Origin: Pachysolen tannophilus NRRL Y-2460
Lineage: Eukaryota > Ascomycota > Pichiomycetes > Alaninales > Pachysolenaceae
Assembly: GCA_001661245.1 (NCBI GenBank)
Contig: KV454016.1
Location: forward strand, 371,381 to 435,380
Direction: 5' to 3'
Length of the DNA stretch: 64,000 bases
In this document: in pieces, positions 1 to 10,579 of the stretch
How the letters are laid out: every line of letters begins with the position of its first letter
How positions within the stretch are numbered: position 1 is the stretch's first letter
Notes under the pieces: generated by a model
Seen by the model: only the letters and a program-made list of their open reading frames with translations
Told to the model about the DNA's origin: nothing
The model's database searches: none
Program-made: the position numbers and the translations under genes

Positions 1-40
<40 letters not shown>

Positions 41-1652
41 AAAAAAAACAAAAAAAGAAAAGAAGAAAAATCTTATCTGACATTGGACTGAAAAGTAGTT
101 GTGGGGTTTTTTCAAAATACATTCATTATTCAATAAAAATTTTTTAATTTTCCTTAATTGATTTACTACTGGTACTTTTTAATCTGGAGCTATTTTTAAA
201 ACTTGACTTCACCAGAGAAAGTTTGCAGCACATTCGATTACTCACCAAGTTTCTAAAGAAAACTAAGAACTACTTTACCATGGGGACAAAACCTATTAGA
301 AAGTCTCTTTCATTTCTGTAACAACCATTACTTGAGCTAGTTTCATATAAGATAGATGCGATTCATATGATCCTTTAGAAATGTATCTGATCATGATGTA
401 TAAGACTTACTTAATAAGTACTATTAAAAAAAATTAGCAAAGCTAAAGGAAAAAAAGACGGTGGTATATTTTACCATTTAGTACCCCTTCTAGCACTAGT
501 TAAAGCATAATGAATTTTCTTTAAATATCAAAAGGAACTATTTAAATTACCGGATTTAATGCTAAGTTATAATCTATAGTGTTTTAAAACTATGCAGGAG
601 CTTAAAAAAAGCTGTTGCATGCACTGCAAGAAATGCGTATCACTCTAACAATATTGGTCCACAGTTGGGGTCGGTATTAAAGATTTTAAAAAGAAAACCA
701 ATAAGATATAACTGTAATTGGGTTTTTCTTTTTTTTTTTATTTTAGTACAAATGATATTGGTCTTTGTAAACTCAATTTTTGTTGATCTTTAATAATTGA
801 TTTTGATCAACCCAAAAGTTGGGTTCTAGATTTGGGAATAAAGAAAGTTTAATGTTGAAAATTTTTCTTTCTTTCTGTTTTTCTCTTCCATTTTATAAGA
901 ACAAACTATAGTTGAATGGTAATTCAATTTTATTTTGAAAAATCTTCTTTAAAAAATGTATTGAGGCCAGTGAAACATTGATATTCTCCGTCAACAGTTA
1001 AAGCCTTCCGTTTTATTCTGCTGCTATTGTTCTTACCATCAGTTAGTAGCATTTTAATTAATTAAATGCATGTAGATTTCATATCGTATATTAGAGAGAG
1101 ATTTTTACATGTAAATTTTGTTCTGATTACATGGTTTAGGAAACTACCTGCCTACATATTTTAAGATTCAAACGATGGGTACTTGCTTAAAAATTCACTT
1201 GGTTAACTAACTATATTATTACTTTTGTCTATGGGTAAATCCGAAAATGACCTAAAAACAATCTGCACTTCAATGCCATTATATACCAATATATTTATAT
1301 ATATATATATACATTTTTTTTTTCTATCTAAAATATTTACTCAGTCGCGTAAATTCACTGAATTAGTTGGTGGTTGCAATTTTTCACAAGCTTTCAGAAT
1401 GCCTCGCGCTTCTTTGAGATACTTTTTAACTAAATGAATTGGGTCTTGGTTTAGCATTTAGTTTTATTAGTTGAAAAAAAAAAAGTAGCCATGTCCGAGT
1501 CTCATTAGGTATTACATAAATATAGTAAAAATTTCGAACTTGATTTGCAAAGAATTCAATAAATTGAGTTGGTAATAATTTTTAGAAGACGAAAATGAAA
1601 AAAAAAATAAGATGAGACAATCGAACTAGTATTAATTTTCTTTTTCTTTTTA
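1..1652. other. gene-free AT-rich left edge
   Basis: This stretch opens with a run of 39 adenines and lies beyond the 3' end of SCJ1. I found no open frame with family resemblance, no tRNA B-box and no splice-site pair here. The only ORF-like stretch, around 1231-1437, is short, AT-driven and not convincing. The segment is probably a large intergenic region or the downstream flank of a gene outside the window. Confidence 0.5.
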
Positions 1653-2780
1653 TTATAATTCATCCCTTATATTTTTCAACATTTTATGGTTCCCACCTGG
1701 AAATATAACCAAATATTCAACAAATAAATCACCAAATTCATCTTCATTGTTATAAGCAGGCATACCTTTATTTTTTATTATTTCAACTTCACCATTTGAT
1801 ACCATTTGACCTTCAGGTCTACTAATTTTTAATTTATTATCATAATTATCTAAAAATGGTATTTCTCTTTCCCATCCACCATATAACGCTTCTTTCAAAC
1901 TTAAAACTTCTGTCCTGTATAAATTTTTACCAACTCTATGATAACCCATATTTCCATCCGCTACTTCTCTAAATTGTACTCTTAAATCTCCTGCTATCCA
2001 TTCTGGACTATGATCAGCTTCACCTTCTAAGATTTCAACATAATCTCTAGGAGTTCCAGGTTGTACATGTAATGAATGTTTTCTCACACTACGATGAACT
2101 CCATCTCCATTACATTTTTTACATTTATTTTTTATAATTTTACCCTTACCACCACACTTGTTGCAGGGCCCTTGATATTGTTGAAACATTCCTGGAGCCA
2201 ATTGTCTCTTTACAATCTTGATACCACGTCCATTACATTCATCACATGTGTGGTCTTTACCATCAGCAGAACCATGACCTTGACATTTATCACAAATGTC
2301 TTGCATCTCTACTTCAAAATCTTTTGATACACCATTATAAAATTCTTTTAATGTAAAATCAGCAGAAGTGGCAATATCATTCCCCCTTGGCTTTCTTTGC
2401 TGTCTCAGCTGTCCTCCACCACCACCACCGCCAAACATGTGTGCAAATATATCTCCAAATGGGTCATTATGCTGTTGTCTTGGATCTCCACCTCCATTCT
2501 TAACAGCATCAGCACCATATCTATCATACACCGATCTCTTTTCATCATCACTCAACACATCGTACGCTTCGCTCACTTCTATAAACCTATCATGAGCTTC
2601 TTTATCATTCTGGTTCTTATCAGGGTGATACTTCTTACTTAAAACTCTATAAGCTTTCTTAATTTCTCTTTCATCTGCATCCTTAGACACACCAAGGACT
2701 TTATAATAATCTACTTCGGCAAGAACAACCGTAGCAATCACTAAGAAATTAAACAACAAGAACTGAAATAGAAACTTCAT
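1653..2780 (-). CDS. SCJ1: Scj1, ER-lumenal DnaJ (Hsp40) co-chaperone
   Basis: This is a type I J-protein of 375 aa, close to the 377 aa of S. cerevisiae Scj1. It starts with a hydrophobic signal peptide (residues 1-21, ending TVVLA) and a J domain whose HPD motif lies near residue 52. A Gly-rich linker follows, then four CxxCxGxG-type zinc repeats between about residues 160 and 230, and the substrate-binding C-terminal domains. It ends in RDEL, an ER-retrieval signal of the HDEL/KDEL class. Family knowledge: it stimulates the ATPase of Kar2/BiP during folding and quality control in the ER lumen. The start is the ATG at 2780, because the TTG just upstream is not a normal yeast start. It is transcribed divergently from DML1, its chromosomal neighbourhood partner in S. 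cerevisiae too. Confidence 0.95.
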   Translation of the reverse strand: MKFLFQFLLFNFLVIATVVLAEVDYYKVLGVSKDADEREIKKAYRVLSKKYHPDKNQNDKEAHDRFIEVSEAYDVLSDDEKRSVYDRYGADAVKNGGGDPRQQHNDPFGDIFAHMFGGGGGGGQLRQQRKPRGNDIATSADFTLKEFYNGVSKDFEVEMQDICDKCQGHGSADGKDHTCDECNGRGIKIVKRQLAPGMFQQYQGPCNKCGGKGKIIKNKCKKCNGDGVHRSVRKHSLHVQPGTPRDYVEILEGEADHSPEWIAGDLRVQFREVADGNMGYHRVGKNLYRTEVLSLKEALYGGWEREIPFLDNYDNKLKISRPEGQMVSNGEVEIIKNKGMPAYNNEDEFGDLFVEYLVIFPGGNHKMLKNIRDEL

Positions 2781-2803
2781 CAAACAGTCAATTCCAAGTA
2801 GAA

Positions 2804-2824
2804 CTATCTATCTATCTATCTATC
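2804..2824. repeat. (TATC)n microsatellite
   Basis: About five tandem copies of the tetranucleotide TATC lie just upstream of the SCJ1 start, inside the divergent SCJ1-DML1 promoter. Confidence 0.8.
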
Positions 2825-2990
2825 AATCTAAATATATATATATCCACACTTGATATCTTTTTTTGCCTTTCAATCTTTAATCTTGAATTAAATATTAATA
2901 ATATATACTTTTGGTATAAAAATGAATACTTGTCAATTTACGATCAAAAAAAAAAATTGAAAACTGAAAAGTGTTGAAAAATTGCACGTA

Positions 2991-3046
2991 AGAACAAAAG
3001 AACAAAAGAACGAAAGAACGAAAGAACGAAAGAACGAAAGAACGAA
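2991..3046. repeat. 8-bp tandem repeat AGAACRAA, seven copies
   Basis: There are seven head-to-tail copies of an 8-bp unit: two AGAACAAA followed by five AGAACGAA. Degenerate AGAA/AAGG purine units follow it. The array lies 60-120 bp upstream of the DML1 ATG, so it probably falls in its 5' UTR or promoter. Confidence 0.85.
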
Positions 3047-3108
3047 CAGAAGAAAGAACGAAGGAAGGAAGAGACTAAGAGATTAAGAGAGATTAGTTTT
3101 TTGGGAAA

Positions 3109-4638
3109 ATGCATGAGATCATCAATATCTCTTTATCACAGTCGGCTAATCATTTGAATACTCATTTCTTTAATGCGCAAGAAAGTTATTTAGACTATGT
3201 TAAAGGTGTTTCTAATTCAAAAGTTGAACCTGATATATTTCTTAAGCCAACAACAAATTTGTTAAGTAATACGGTCTCGTATAATCCTAGAGCATTATTA
3301 TGGGATGCAACTGGTGGGTTTGGAGCTTTAGGTAAATATGAGTATTTTGAAAACCTGGATCAACAAGATATACCAAAGAATGTAGTAAAAAGTCAAATTT
3401 TACCAAAGATTGCAAAAAACGAATATCAAAAGGCATTGGATAGTACTGAAGATAGTAGTCAAGAGCTGGATTTAAATACTTGTAATACTTTGTATTGGTC
3501 TGATTATTCGAGAGTCATATATGAACCGAAATCTTATAATTGCTTACAAGATTGGATATACGACCCAAAGAAATCAACAACTAAAGCTATATTGAAATCT
3601 ACTTATAATAATAATGATCCTCAATATGTGAAATTTTTTGAAAACTATGAAGTTGGTGTTGAAGAGTTTGCAAAGGATAATCAAGGAGTGGACTTTTTAG
3701 AGGATAATTTTAGAAATTGTTTAGAAAAATGTGATGGTCTTTCTGGGTTAAATTTGATTGATGAAATAGATTCATCTTGGGGTGGTTTTGCTTCTGAAAT
3801 TTTACTAGAAATAAAAGATGAATTTTTACCCAAGACAAGTATATTTACTTGGAATATATATGAAAATAGAGGTAATAGTGAATTGGGGACTTTACTGTTA
3901 CTTTCTCGTATTAGAAGTACAATATCAATTTTGAAAAATTCTTCAATATTTATTCCAATTAACTTAAGACCTAATAATTTACCTCAATTTTTAAAAGATA
4001 AAGTAGATTTGAATAGTTTATGGCATACATCTTCTTTACAATCGATAATTTTTGAAAGTTTTAATTTATTACAGTGTCGAAGAACAAATAGAGTTTTCAT
4101 GACTGATATTGAAAATGGGTTAACCATGGGTACTAATAGAAATTTAGTATCTGATATTAATTTAATGATTTCTGGAATTAACTCAGATACTAGTGGGATG
4201 ATTGATTTAACAAGTTCTATGTTTGAAGAATTTGATGCAAAGAAAAATAGAGTTTTCTCCAGGAGTTGTATTTCAAGATCTCCACACCAATTAAAAGATA
4301 TTAGCTTTGATCATGAAAAAAATTTGGGTAAGATGGAAAATAATAAATTGTTGGAATATGGAACCTCTTCTAAAGGTTTAGTAAATTATAAGACGGATAT
4401 AGCTTTCAACACACCTTCTTCTTTCCCACAATCAATTATTTCAAAAAAAGATGCACTTTGCTGTTCTTTAACAACATCAACTAAGGTAAGATTTACTTTT
4501 AAAAATATGAAAAAATTTGTTTCAAAAACTTTAAAAAATGATGACAGAGAATCTTTAATAGATGAATTAGAAACCTACTGTCAAGAATACGAATGGGGGT
4601 ACACAGAGGATGATGAAAGTGATGATGATGATTATTAA
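3109..4638 (+). CDS. DML1: Dml1, misato-like mitochondrial inheritance protein
   Basis: The 509-aa protein has the Dml1/misato N-terminus (MHEIINISLSQSANHLNTHF) and the conserved block around LYWSDYSRVIYEPKSYN. It also has the tubulin-like segment with FASEILLEIKDE. S. cerevisiae Dml1 is 475 aa. Family knowledge: an essential protein related to tubulin/FtsZ folds, required for mitochondrial DNA inheritance and normal mitochondrial shape. The C-terminus is very acidic (DDESDDDDY). The ATG at 3109 is the first in frame and matches the family start. It shares the promoter region 2781-3108 with SCJ1. Confidence 0.93.
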   Translation: MHEIINISLSQSANHLNTHFFNAQESYLDYVKGVSNSKVEPDIFLKPTTNLLSNTVSYNPRALLWDATGGFGALGKYEYFENLDQQDIPKNVVKSQILPKIAKNEYQKALDSTEDSSQELDLNTCNTLYWSDYSRVIYEPKSYNCLQDWIYDPKKSTTKAILKSTYNNNDPQYVKFFENYEVGVEEFAKDNQGVDFLEDNFRNCLEKCDGLSGLNLIDEIDSSWGGFASEILLEIKDEFLPKTSIFTWNIYENRGNSELGTLLLLSRIRSTISILKNSSIFIPINLRPNNLPQFLKDKVDLNSLWHTSSLQSIIFESFNLLQCRRTNRVFMTDIENGLTMGTNRNLVSDINLMISGINSDTSGMIDLTSSMFEEFDAKKNRVFSRSCISRSPHQLKDISFDHEKNLGKMENNKLLEYGTSSKGLVNYKTDIAFNTPSSFPQSIISKKDALCCSLTTSTKVRFTFKNMKKFVSKTLKNDDRESLIDELETYCQEYEWGYTEDDESDDDDY

Positions 4639-5289
4639 TATATGTATATAGATATTGCTACTGCCTAATAAATTTTAATGTTTTGAGTGATAAAAAAAAA
4701 AAAAAATAACTTTTGTCTGTTTTGTATATAACATAAATCTATAGGTATCACTGGAAGACCAACCTTAAAAACTTAATTCTCTAACAACTATTGACTATTT
4801 CCTTCTAAAGCTCAAATCTCTTTTTTACATCTCTATCGTTAATATAACGGGAACCAAGCTGGAAGGAACCAAACGGTAGCTAGGCGGTAATCCAGGCGGT
4901 AATCCTAGCCGTGGAATCAAGCAGTTGGAATTAAGCGGTTGAAAAAGGGGGTAATTCTTTATGTCCGAAAAATAACCCCGATTTTGTGGTGAAAAATAAA
5001 AACCTAATTAATTTACTTAAGAAGGGAAAAGAAGTTAAGAAGAAGAATAAAAGGAAAAGAAACATCAAGATCAAAAGGCTTGCTTGGAAAGCTTGTGAAA
5101 GCAGCTTGAGGATTTTGGAATTTGCTATTCAAATTTTTTTTTTTTTTTATGCTTTTTTTGCTAATATCGAAACCAGAACCTTAGTAAGAAGCAATTTGTT
5201 TTCTTTAAAACACAATAAAACAGGATCAAGATTGAAACCAAAAGGTCAAAAAAAAAAGACATTTTTGTTATTAATCTAGCTGACGAGAC
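4639..5289. other. intergenic region with interspersed short repeats
   Basis: This region lies downstream of DML1. It holds a G-rich patch (4850-4960) built of short repeats, listed separately. A Lys-rich open stretch at about 4986-5279 has no ATG that I trust and looks like AT-rich noise. No RNA gene was recognised. Confidence 0.5.
4850..4941. repeat. interspersed GGAAYYAAGCGG and GGCGGTAATCC repeats
   Basis: Four related copies of a GGAAYYAA motif lie at 4850-4862, 4865-4876, 4913-4928 and 4927-4941. Between them the 11-mer GGCGGTAATCC occurs twice (about 4883-4893 and 4895-4905). The patch is much richer in G than its surroundings. Confidence 0.6.
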
Positions 5290-5670
5290 ATGCGTTCCTT
5301 ACCACCTCCAAGGTATTCCAGATACAGGACTGCGAGGCGAATAGGTAGGGCCATAAGACTATCGTTCACCACGGGTTACATATCAGATTCAAGTGCTTTT
5401 AACAAGAGGAAAAGACAATCCAAAACCAAAATCAGAACAACTCGATTGACAAGAAGAACTACGACAAGACCAAAAGTACGGACAAAGTTGAACCAAAAGT
5501 TAATAAGCACTGCAACTAATGGCGTACTCCCAATGGACGAATTATACTTGAGTGGTAATGACACAGACGAGTTTATCGAAAACGTTTCAAAGTTTAGAAG
5601 ACTTTGCAACTGGTTCAGAAGGGCCGGAAGGAAAAGAAGAGGCAAGCTTGATGTCGAGTTCAGACTATAG
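5290..5670 (+). CDS. doubtful small basic ORF, 126 aa
   Basis: I do not recognise this ORF. It has an ATG at 5290 and is rich in Arg, Lys and Thr. The last third is less biased and holds an aromatic/basic cluster (FRRLCNWFRRAGRKRRG). No signal peptide or membrane segment is visible. It sits alone between DML1 and the gene at 6388, with no related neighbour. Composition differs from the surrounding intergenic DNA (less poly-A/T), which slightly favours a real gene. It could equally be a chance frame in purine-rich DNA, and the region has no clear promoter. Confidence 0.3.
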   Translation: MRSLPPPRYSRYRTARRIGRAIRLSFTTGYISDSSAFNKRKRQSKTKIRTTRLTRRTTTRPKVRTKLNQKLISTATNGVLPMDELYLSGNDTDEFIENVSKFRRLCNWFRRAGRKRRGKLDVEFRL

Positions 5671-6387
5671 TTTTTTTCTCTTTTTTTTCAATATCTCCAT
5701 CTTTATCTCCATCTCCATTTCCATCTCAAAGTCTATAACCATGGCAAAAGCAATCCCAAACAGCTCGGAAAAGGGGGTAAAATAGGGGTAAAGGAGTGTT
5801 GGTGAACCTGTCCAAGCTCAAGCTCAAGCTCAGAGCAAACCCGCCAAAAAAAAACAAAAAAAAAAGAAAACACCCGGTAACCGCCCGCAACCACCTGCTA
5901 CCACCTGCTACTGCCCGCTTTTCACCTGCTTTCCACATGCTTTCCGCCAGTTTTTTTTCCCCAAGAACCCCGCCTACTTATTGGCACAGGTTTTTGCGGT
6001 GCGCGGGCGAAAAAAACCGAAAAAAAACCAAAAAAAGTCTGCCAAAAAAACTAAAAAAAAGGTGATAAGTACCAATTGATAATCGATTTAAGAGAGCAGT
6101 AGTTGTAAATCGAGGATGATGGCAAGTTATTAATTAATTTGTGAAATTGAATCAATCAAATTACGTTGGTTTTCCAAGTTTGAGATCTTGTATATCTATA
6201 TATATATATATATAATTGAGTAATATTTGGTTTTTGAAACTAGTATTAATTTCCTTTTTTATTTTTTTTATTTTATTATTAGTATTATTATTATTTACTT
6301 TAAGATATTAATTTAACTTGCTAGGAAAAAAGAAATTTAATTAATTGAAATAAACGCCTTTTTAGCATTGGTTTATTCTCTGGAAAG
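5671..6387. other. promoter region of the gene at 6388, with GC-rich repeats
   Basis: This region contains a hexamer run (CAAGCT, around 5811-5830) and an imperfect CCACCTGCTA-type repeat in a GC-rich island (5876-5950). A (TA)n tract lies around 6188-6213. No gene was recognised. The (TA)n tract lies within about 200 bp of the downstream ATG and is the likeliest core-promoter part. Confidence 0.5.
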
Positions 6388-8655
6388 ATGTTGAAAGCGT
6401 TGGGTAGAAATGGTTTCAATGCTAATATTTATTTGAAGAAGAGAGTTTCATTAGTTGATTGCCATGCGGGTATAAGTTTATTTATGATCCAGTCCAGACG
6501 GTACGCGAAGATAAAACCAGATAACAATATCGTTGAAGAAGATAATGAGGATGATAATAAAGACTATGAGATTGACTTGGTCACTTTGAGGAGAAGGCCG
6601 AAGATTATTAAAAAGCAGGAGAATGTGAATGTGAATGAAGGGGACAAGATGGAATCCAAGATGGAATCCAAGGCAGAGGCTAAGGCGGGGGTCAAGGTAG
6701 AAGCCAAGGAAGAAGCCCCTGAGAAAAATCTGTCTTTTGAAGCTTTTATCAAAGATTTTGAAAGTGAATTAAGTTTTTTGAAAAAATATTTGCTTTCATT
6801 ATCAATTAAAAACCCTTTACAATTCTTGAGTTGTTTAAATGAAAAAGATTTGAAATCTTTTATCAGTAATTTCAAAGTTTTCACTATTACGAATAATAGG
6901 AATGGTAATGATATGATTTCAAATAATCGTTATAGGTTATATCAAATGTGTAATATCTTAAAAGATAATAGTGATTTTTTCAAAAAAATTTTTAAAAATT
7001 ATTATGAAGAAATTTCAAATTCTGGAAAGAAGTTAAGTGGTGAAAATAGCAGTATTAAAGATGTTTTAAAAATTTTCCAAAAACCAACGGTTAAGACTAT
7101 AATAAAGGACCCCGAACCAAAGGAAACACAAAAGAGTGACCGTTCTGATGTTCCTCCTTCATCTAATTTTGAACCTAAGATGGATGATTACCTTTCAGAG
7201 TTTAATCCGAAAAAGAGTTCAATGAAATCAATCCATTTGCATGATGAGCATGAATCCAAAAGTTTCCTTGAGAACAACAATAAAATTAATGGAGAAGATT
7301 TGAAACAAGACAATAAAGTTTTCTCTTTAAAAATGAGAAGAGAAGAAGATCAGGCTTCTAGATTGAAAAAACAGGAAGATATTAAGTATAACACTGATAC
7401 TAGTGATAAATTTGAACTCTATTTTGATGAGAAACTGCAAAATACCCCACAGCAAGAAAAGACAAATGAAGAATCTTTAGAAGATGAAATAAGGGCTAGA
7501 TTTTTGAATAGCGGTAATAACAATCACAAATTCTTCCGTAATAAAGTTAATGATAATAAAGATTCATCTTTAACAGGGATGTTATCTAAAGAGTTTAATG
7601 TTGATTTATCAAATGACGAAAAACAAAATATAGCCAAAGATACTGAAAATACGATTCTTGAAAATTTAACAGCGGAAGAAATCAGAAATAGTTATCAAGA
7701 ACTATATGGTGACTTGTATAACAAGAAAGATGATGATATTGATAATAATATTGCAAACGGAAAAGTCAATAGAGAATCTGGCATTAGGGCTTGTAATAAT
7801 GTGCAAAAGATAGAGGAGCACAAACAGAATTTTTTAGAACTGAAAAATAATGTGAAATCAGAAGATGAAAAAATTTATATGGAACCAACAGTAGAATCAA
7901 TTGAAAATTTTTTGAAAAATGCTAAAATCAAGAGTGCTAATAAAAAGGAAACAACTTTCCGTCAACAAAAAGCTTACGAATGGTCCAAGTCTCAATTAGA
8001 TAAAATTTCTTCTCCTTTGGAACTATTATCAAATGGCAAATTTTTCACTCCAAAGTTGATTCCAAATACTTTGATTCCTACAAGCTCTATTAAAAATGTT
8101 AGAAAAAATAAAGGTTTTGTAAGATACAATAGCAATCGTGAAGATGATTTGTTCTTCCCTAAAACTGAAAACACAGCCAAAGAATATGTATTGTTGACTT
8201 CTTCCGGAAAAACGATCGATTATAATGGAGGACTTATACCACCAAATAGTTTTATTAAACAAGATCTATTTACAATATTATCTTCTTTGAAAACTCCAAA
8301 AGCTTTTATCAGAAACATAAATAGATTACACAAAAGAAATTGGAAGTTAATTGGTAGTATTAATAATAAAGATGATCAAAATAAGATTTTGGTTTTTGAA
8401 AGATCATTAGATTTTAAGAGGAATCGCAAAAGTGTTATTTTCAATAAGCTCAAAAATTTATTGGCTGTCATTGGATTTACCACTTTAAGCTTAATAAGCT
8501 TGAGTTTCTTTATTGAAAGTGACCCCTTGTATCAATTTTTAAAACAGGAAAATAACAAGAACCAGATTAAGGACGTACTTCAGAATGATGATGATATCAT
8601 TATTTTCAATGATAGGGGCGACAGAAAAGTTGTTGGAAATTTCGTTAACAAGTAG
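6388..8655 (+). CDS. predicted mitochondrial membrane protein of unknown function
   Basis: I do not recognise the family. The 755-aa protein begins with a basic, acid-free segment ending near RRYAK (about residues 1-43), like a mitochondrial presequence. A long, highly charged, low-complexity middle follows (about residues 45-530), including a Lys/Glu/Ala repeat around residues 88-112. The most protein-like part is the C-terminus: a folded-looking block (about 535-685, with LIPPNSFIKQDLF and KTPKAFIRNINRLHKRNWKL). One hydrophobic transmembrane segment follows (about 692-712), then a short polar tail. The layout suggests an inner- or outer-membrane protein with a single C-terminal anchor; topology and role are inference only. 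The ATG at 6388 is the first in frame. Confidence 0.75.
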   Translation: MLKALGRNGFNANIYLKKRVSLVDCHAGISLFMIQSRRYAKIKPDNNIVEEDNEDDNKDYEIDLVTLRRRPKIIKKQENVNVNEGDKMESKMESKAEAKAGVKVEAKEEAPEKNLSFEAFIKDFESELSFLKKYLLSLSIKNPLQFLSCLNEKDLKSFISNFKVFTITNNRNGNDMISNNRYRLYQMCNILKDNSDFFKKIFKNYYEEISNSGKKLSGENSSIKDVLKIFQKPTVKTIIKDPEPKETQKSDRSDVPPSSNFEPKMDDYLSEFNPKKSSMKSIHLHDEHESKSFLENNNKINGEDLKQDNKVFSLKMRREEDQASRLKKQEDIKYNTDTSDKFELYFDEKLQNTPQQEKTNEESLEDEIRARFLNSGNNNHKFFRNKVNDNKDSSLTGMLSKEFNVDLSNDEKQNIAKDTENTILENLTAEEIRNSYQELYGDLYNKKDDDIDNNIANGKVNRESGIRACNNVQKIEEHKQNFLELKNNVKSEDEKIYMEPTVESIENFLKNAKIKSANKKETTFRQQKAYEWSKSQLDKISSPLELLSNGKFFTPKLIPNTLIPTSSIKNVRKNKGFVRYNSNREDDLFFPKTENTAKEYVLLTSSGKTIDYNGGLIPPNSFIKQDLFTILSSLKTPKAFIRNINRLHKRNWKLIGSINNKDDQNKILVFERSLDFKRNRKSVIFNKLKNLLAVIGFTTLSLISLSFFIESDPLYQFLKQENNKNQIKDVLQNDDDIIIFNDRGDRKVVGNFVNK

Positions 8656-9319
8656 GATTCACGGTTACGAATTAAGATTATGAATGGGAATGATTTACAT
8701 TGGGTAGCGGTTAATCACGGTGGATAATTATATTTGGTACTTTTGAAGTTATTTTTGGTTTTTTTTTTTTTTATTTTTTTTTCTTTTTATATATATTTGG
8801 TTCTCAATTGCTTCTTTATTAACGAAACTTTTGAATTTGAAAAAAATTCTTCAATTCTTTTTACTATTTTTTTATTATCTTTCTTTTATTCATTTTTTTA
8901 CAATGTGAGTTTTATACTATCTAATTATAGTATTTTCATATAACATTACTCTTTTTTAGTTGAAAATCGTAAAAAAAAAAAAAAAATTGGCTGGTTAATA
9001 CCAATTTCCTTTTTATTTAAAAATGATATAATTAAATCTTTTATCTTTTTTTACATATCAAGCGATAATTACATCATATCACAGAAGATCTACAATAAAC
9101 CATCATAGCTTATCTAAGGTTTCCTATATTATACCTAAAGTTACTCAAATTCAATTCTAATAAAAAGTCACACAGAAAAAAAAAAGTATCAAAAAAATTT
9201 TACATCTAAATCGTAATGAGAAAGAATCAAACAAAAAAAAAAAAAAAATAAAAAAGATAAATTATAGCTCTAAACCGTGATACACCCTCAACATACTCAT
9301 CTCGACTTTAAAAGTCTTC
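8656..9319. other. convergent intergenic region
   Basis: The region lies between the 3' ends of the gene at 6388 and the SUN-family gene. It consists mostly of poly-T and poly-A tracts, as expected of yeast 3' UTRs and transcript ends. A hydrophobic open stretch around 8734-8943 reflects T-rich DNA and is not taken as a gene. Confidence 0.5.
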
Positions 9320-10579
9320 TTAAGAAGAGTAAATAACGTATTTAGCTTTACCTGAGGTGACGGCAACGGTACATCCGTCAGTACCATCACCATTGTAGGA
9401 ACCATTTTCGTAGATACATTCTCCGTTAACAGTTGAGTCATCATCGTAAGCAACAATTTTGACGTTGAAGTTCAGAGCATCCAAGTTGTTTGGATTTGGA
9501 ATCAATGATAAGTAAGAAATACTGTCATCACTTCCAGCACCGAAATTCAAAGGAGCCCAGTTACCGACACCTGAACCTGAAGTACCCCAGATACAACCAT
9601 CTTCATAAGAGACACCAGCATTGTTAACATAGTATTGAGCTGAGGTAGTTTCACCTTCCCACATGTAGTAAGTTGCTTCATCGACAACGGTTAATGGTTG
9701 CTCATCACCAGCATCAACAACGGTTGGAATAACCATATCTTCAGTACCTGGGTAATCAGTTCTACAGATGGCAACAGAGTCATCAATTTCAGAGACAACA
9801 ACGGCTGAATCAACACCCCATTCACATAAGTAATCATTACTTGAAGATTTGTACAAGTAACCATTGTCACAGTATAAACCACCAATAGAGACACCACTTG
9901 AAGGTTGGTCAGAAGGCCATTGAGTCTTTGACATACCTGGTTGACAAGCATAAGAACAGTATGAACCATCTTCACAAGAACCACCGGTAGATCCGTCAGA
10001 GTTTTCAATACCGGACCAACCACCGAATCCCAAATAGTCCAAAGCGATAACACCTTGTCCTGATGGGAAATCAGTACAAGCAACAACACCATCAGTGAAA
10101 GTTTCTGTTGGATCAACGTACAATGACAAATCACCATTAATACCTCCTGAAGATGAAGAAGAGGAAGAAGTTGCCGAAGAAGTTGTTGAACTTGCTGTGG
10201 TGCTTGCCTCAGTTGAGGATGAAGAAGCAACGGTTGAAGAAGTTGACGTAGCTTCGGTAGAAGATGTCGACGACGATGATGATGATGACGACGAAGAAGA
10301 AGAAGTAGTTGTAGTTTCAACAGAAGTTGAAGAGCTTGTTGTTGATGAAGAAGTTGTTGAAGTAGCAGAAGATGATTCTGAAGTCGAAGTAGCAGTACCG
10401 TAAACGGTTTGACCTTCATTATTGACGGTAACTGTAACATAGACATAATCATAAGCAACAGCACGCTTGTGCATGTGGTGTCTGTGACCTAACTGAGCAT
10501 TGGCTTGTGGAGCTGGGAATGCAGCAGCAGAACCCATCAACGCAGCAAAGGCGATAATTGTAGCTTGAGAAAATTTCAT
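9320..10579 (-). CDS. SIM1: SUN-family secreted cell-wall protein (Sim1/Sun4-like)
   Basis: The 419-aa protein has a signal peptide (residues 1-20, ending GSAAA) and a dibasic Kex2-type site (HKR, about residue 39). A long Ser/Thr-rich stretch (about 60-150) is likely O-mannosylated. The C-terminal SUN domain (about 150-419) carries the Cys pattern [11 protein letters not shown] and later Cys residues. Family knowledge: SUN proteins (Sim1, Sun4, Uth1, Nca3) are secreted, beta-glucan-associated and act in septation and wall remodelling. I prefer SIM1/SUN4 because AYR1 lies next in the same orientation, as YIL123W and YIL124W do in S. cerevisiae. The paralogues cannot be told apart with certainty from sequence alone. 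Confidence 0.88.
   Translation of the reverse strand: MKFSQATIIAFAALMGSAAAFPAPQANAQLGHRHHMHKRAVAYDYVYVTVTVNNEGQTVYGTATSTSESSSATSTTSSSTTSSSTSVETTTTSSSSSSSSSSSSTSSTEATSTSSTVASSSSTEASTTASSTTSSATSSSSSSSGGINGDLSLYVDPTETFTDGVVACTDFPSGQGVIALDYLGFGGWSGIENSDGSTGGSCEDGSYCSYACQPGMSKTQWPSDQPSSGVSIGGLYCDNGYLYKSSSNDYLCEWGVDSAVVVSEIDDSVAICRTDYPGTEDMVIPTVVDAGDEQPLTVVDEATYYMWEGETTSAQYYVNNAGVSYEDGCIWGTSGSGVGNWAPLNFGAGSDDSISYLSLIPNPNNLDALNFNVKIVAYDDDSTVNGECIYENGSYNGDGTDGCTVAVTSGKAKYVIYSS

Noticed and set aside
1-48. Poly-A run at the window start as a telomere or retroposon tail
   Set aside because: No repeat unit, no target-site duplication and no coding body beside it; long A/T runs are common throughout the window.
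1228-1262. Point-centromere-like stretch (TGTCTATG followed by TCCGAAAA)
   Set aside because: The spacing differs from CDEIII, and no CDEI plus AT-rich CDEII lies at the right distance.
9691-10464. Long open frame on the same strand as the SUN gene in another frame, and an acidic one on the plus strand at 10095-10403
   Set aside because: Both are shadows of the Ser/Thr-rich codon repeats of the SUN-family gene.
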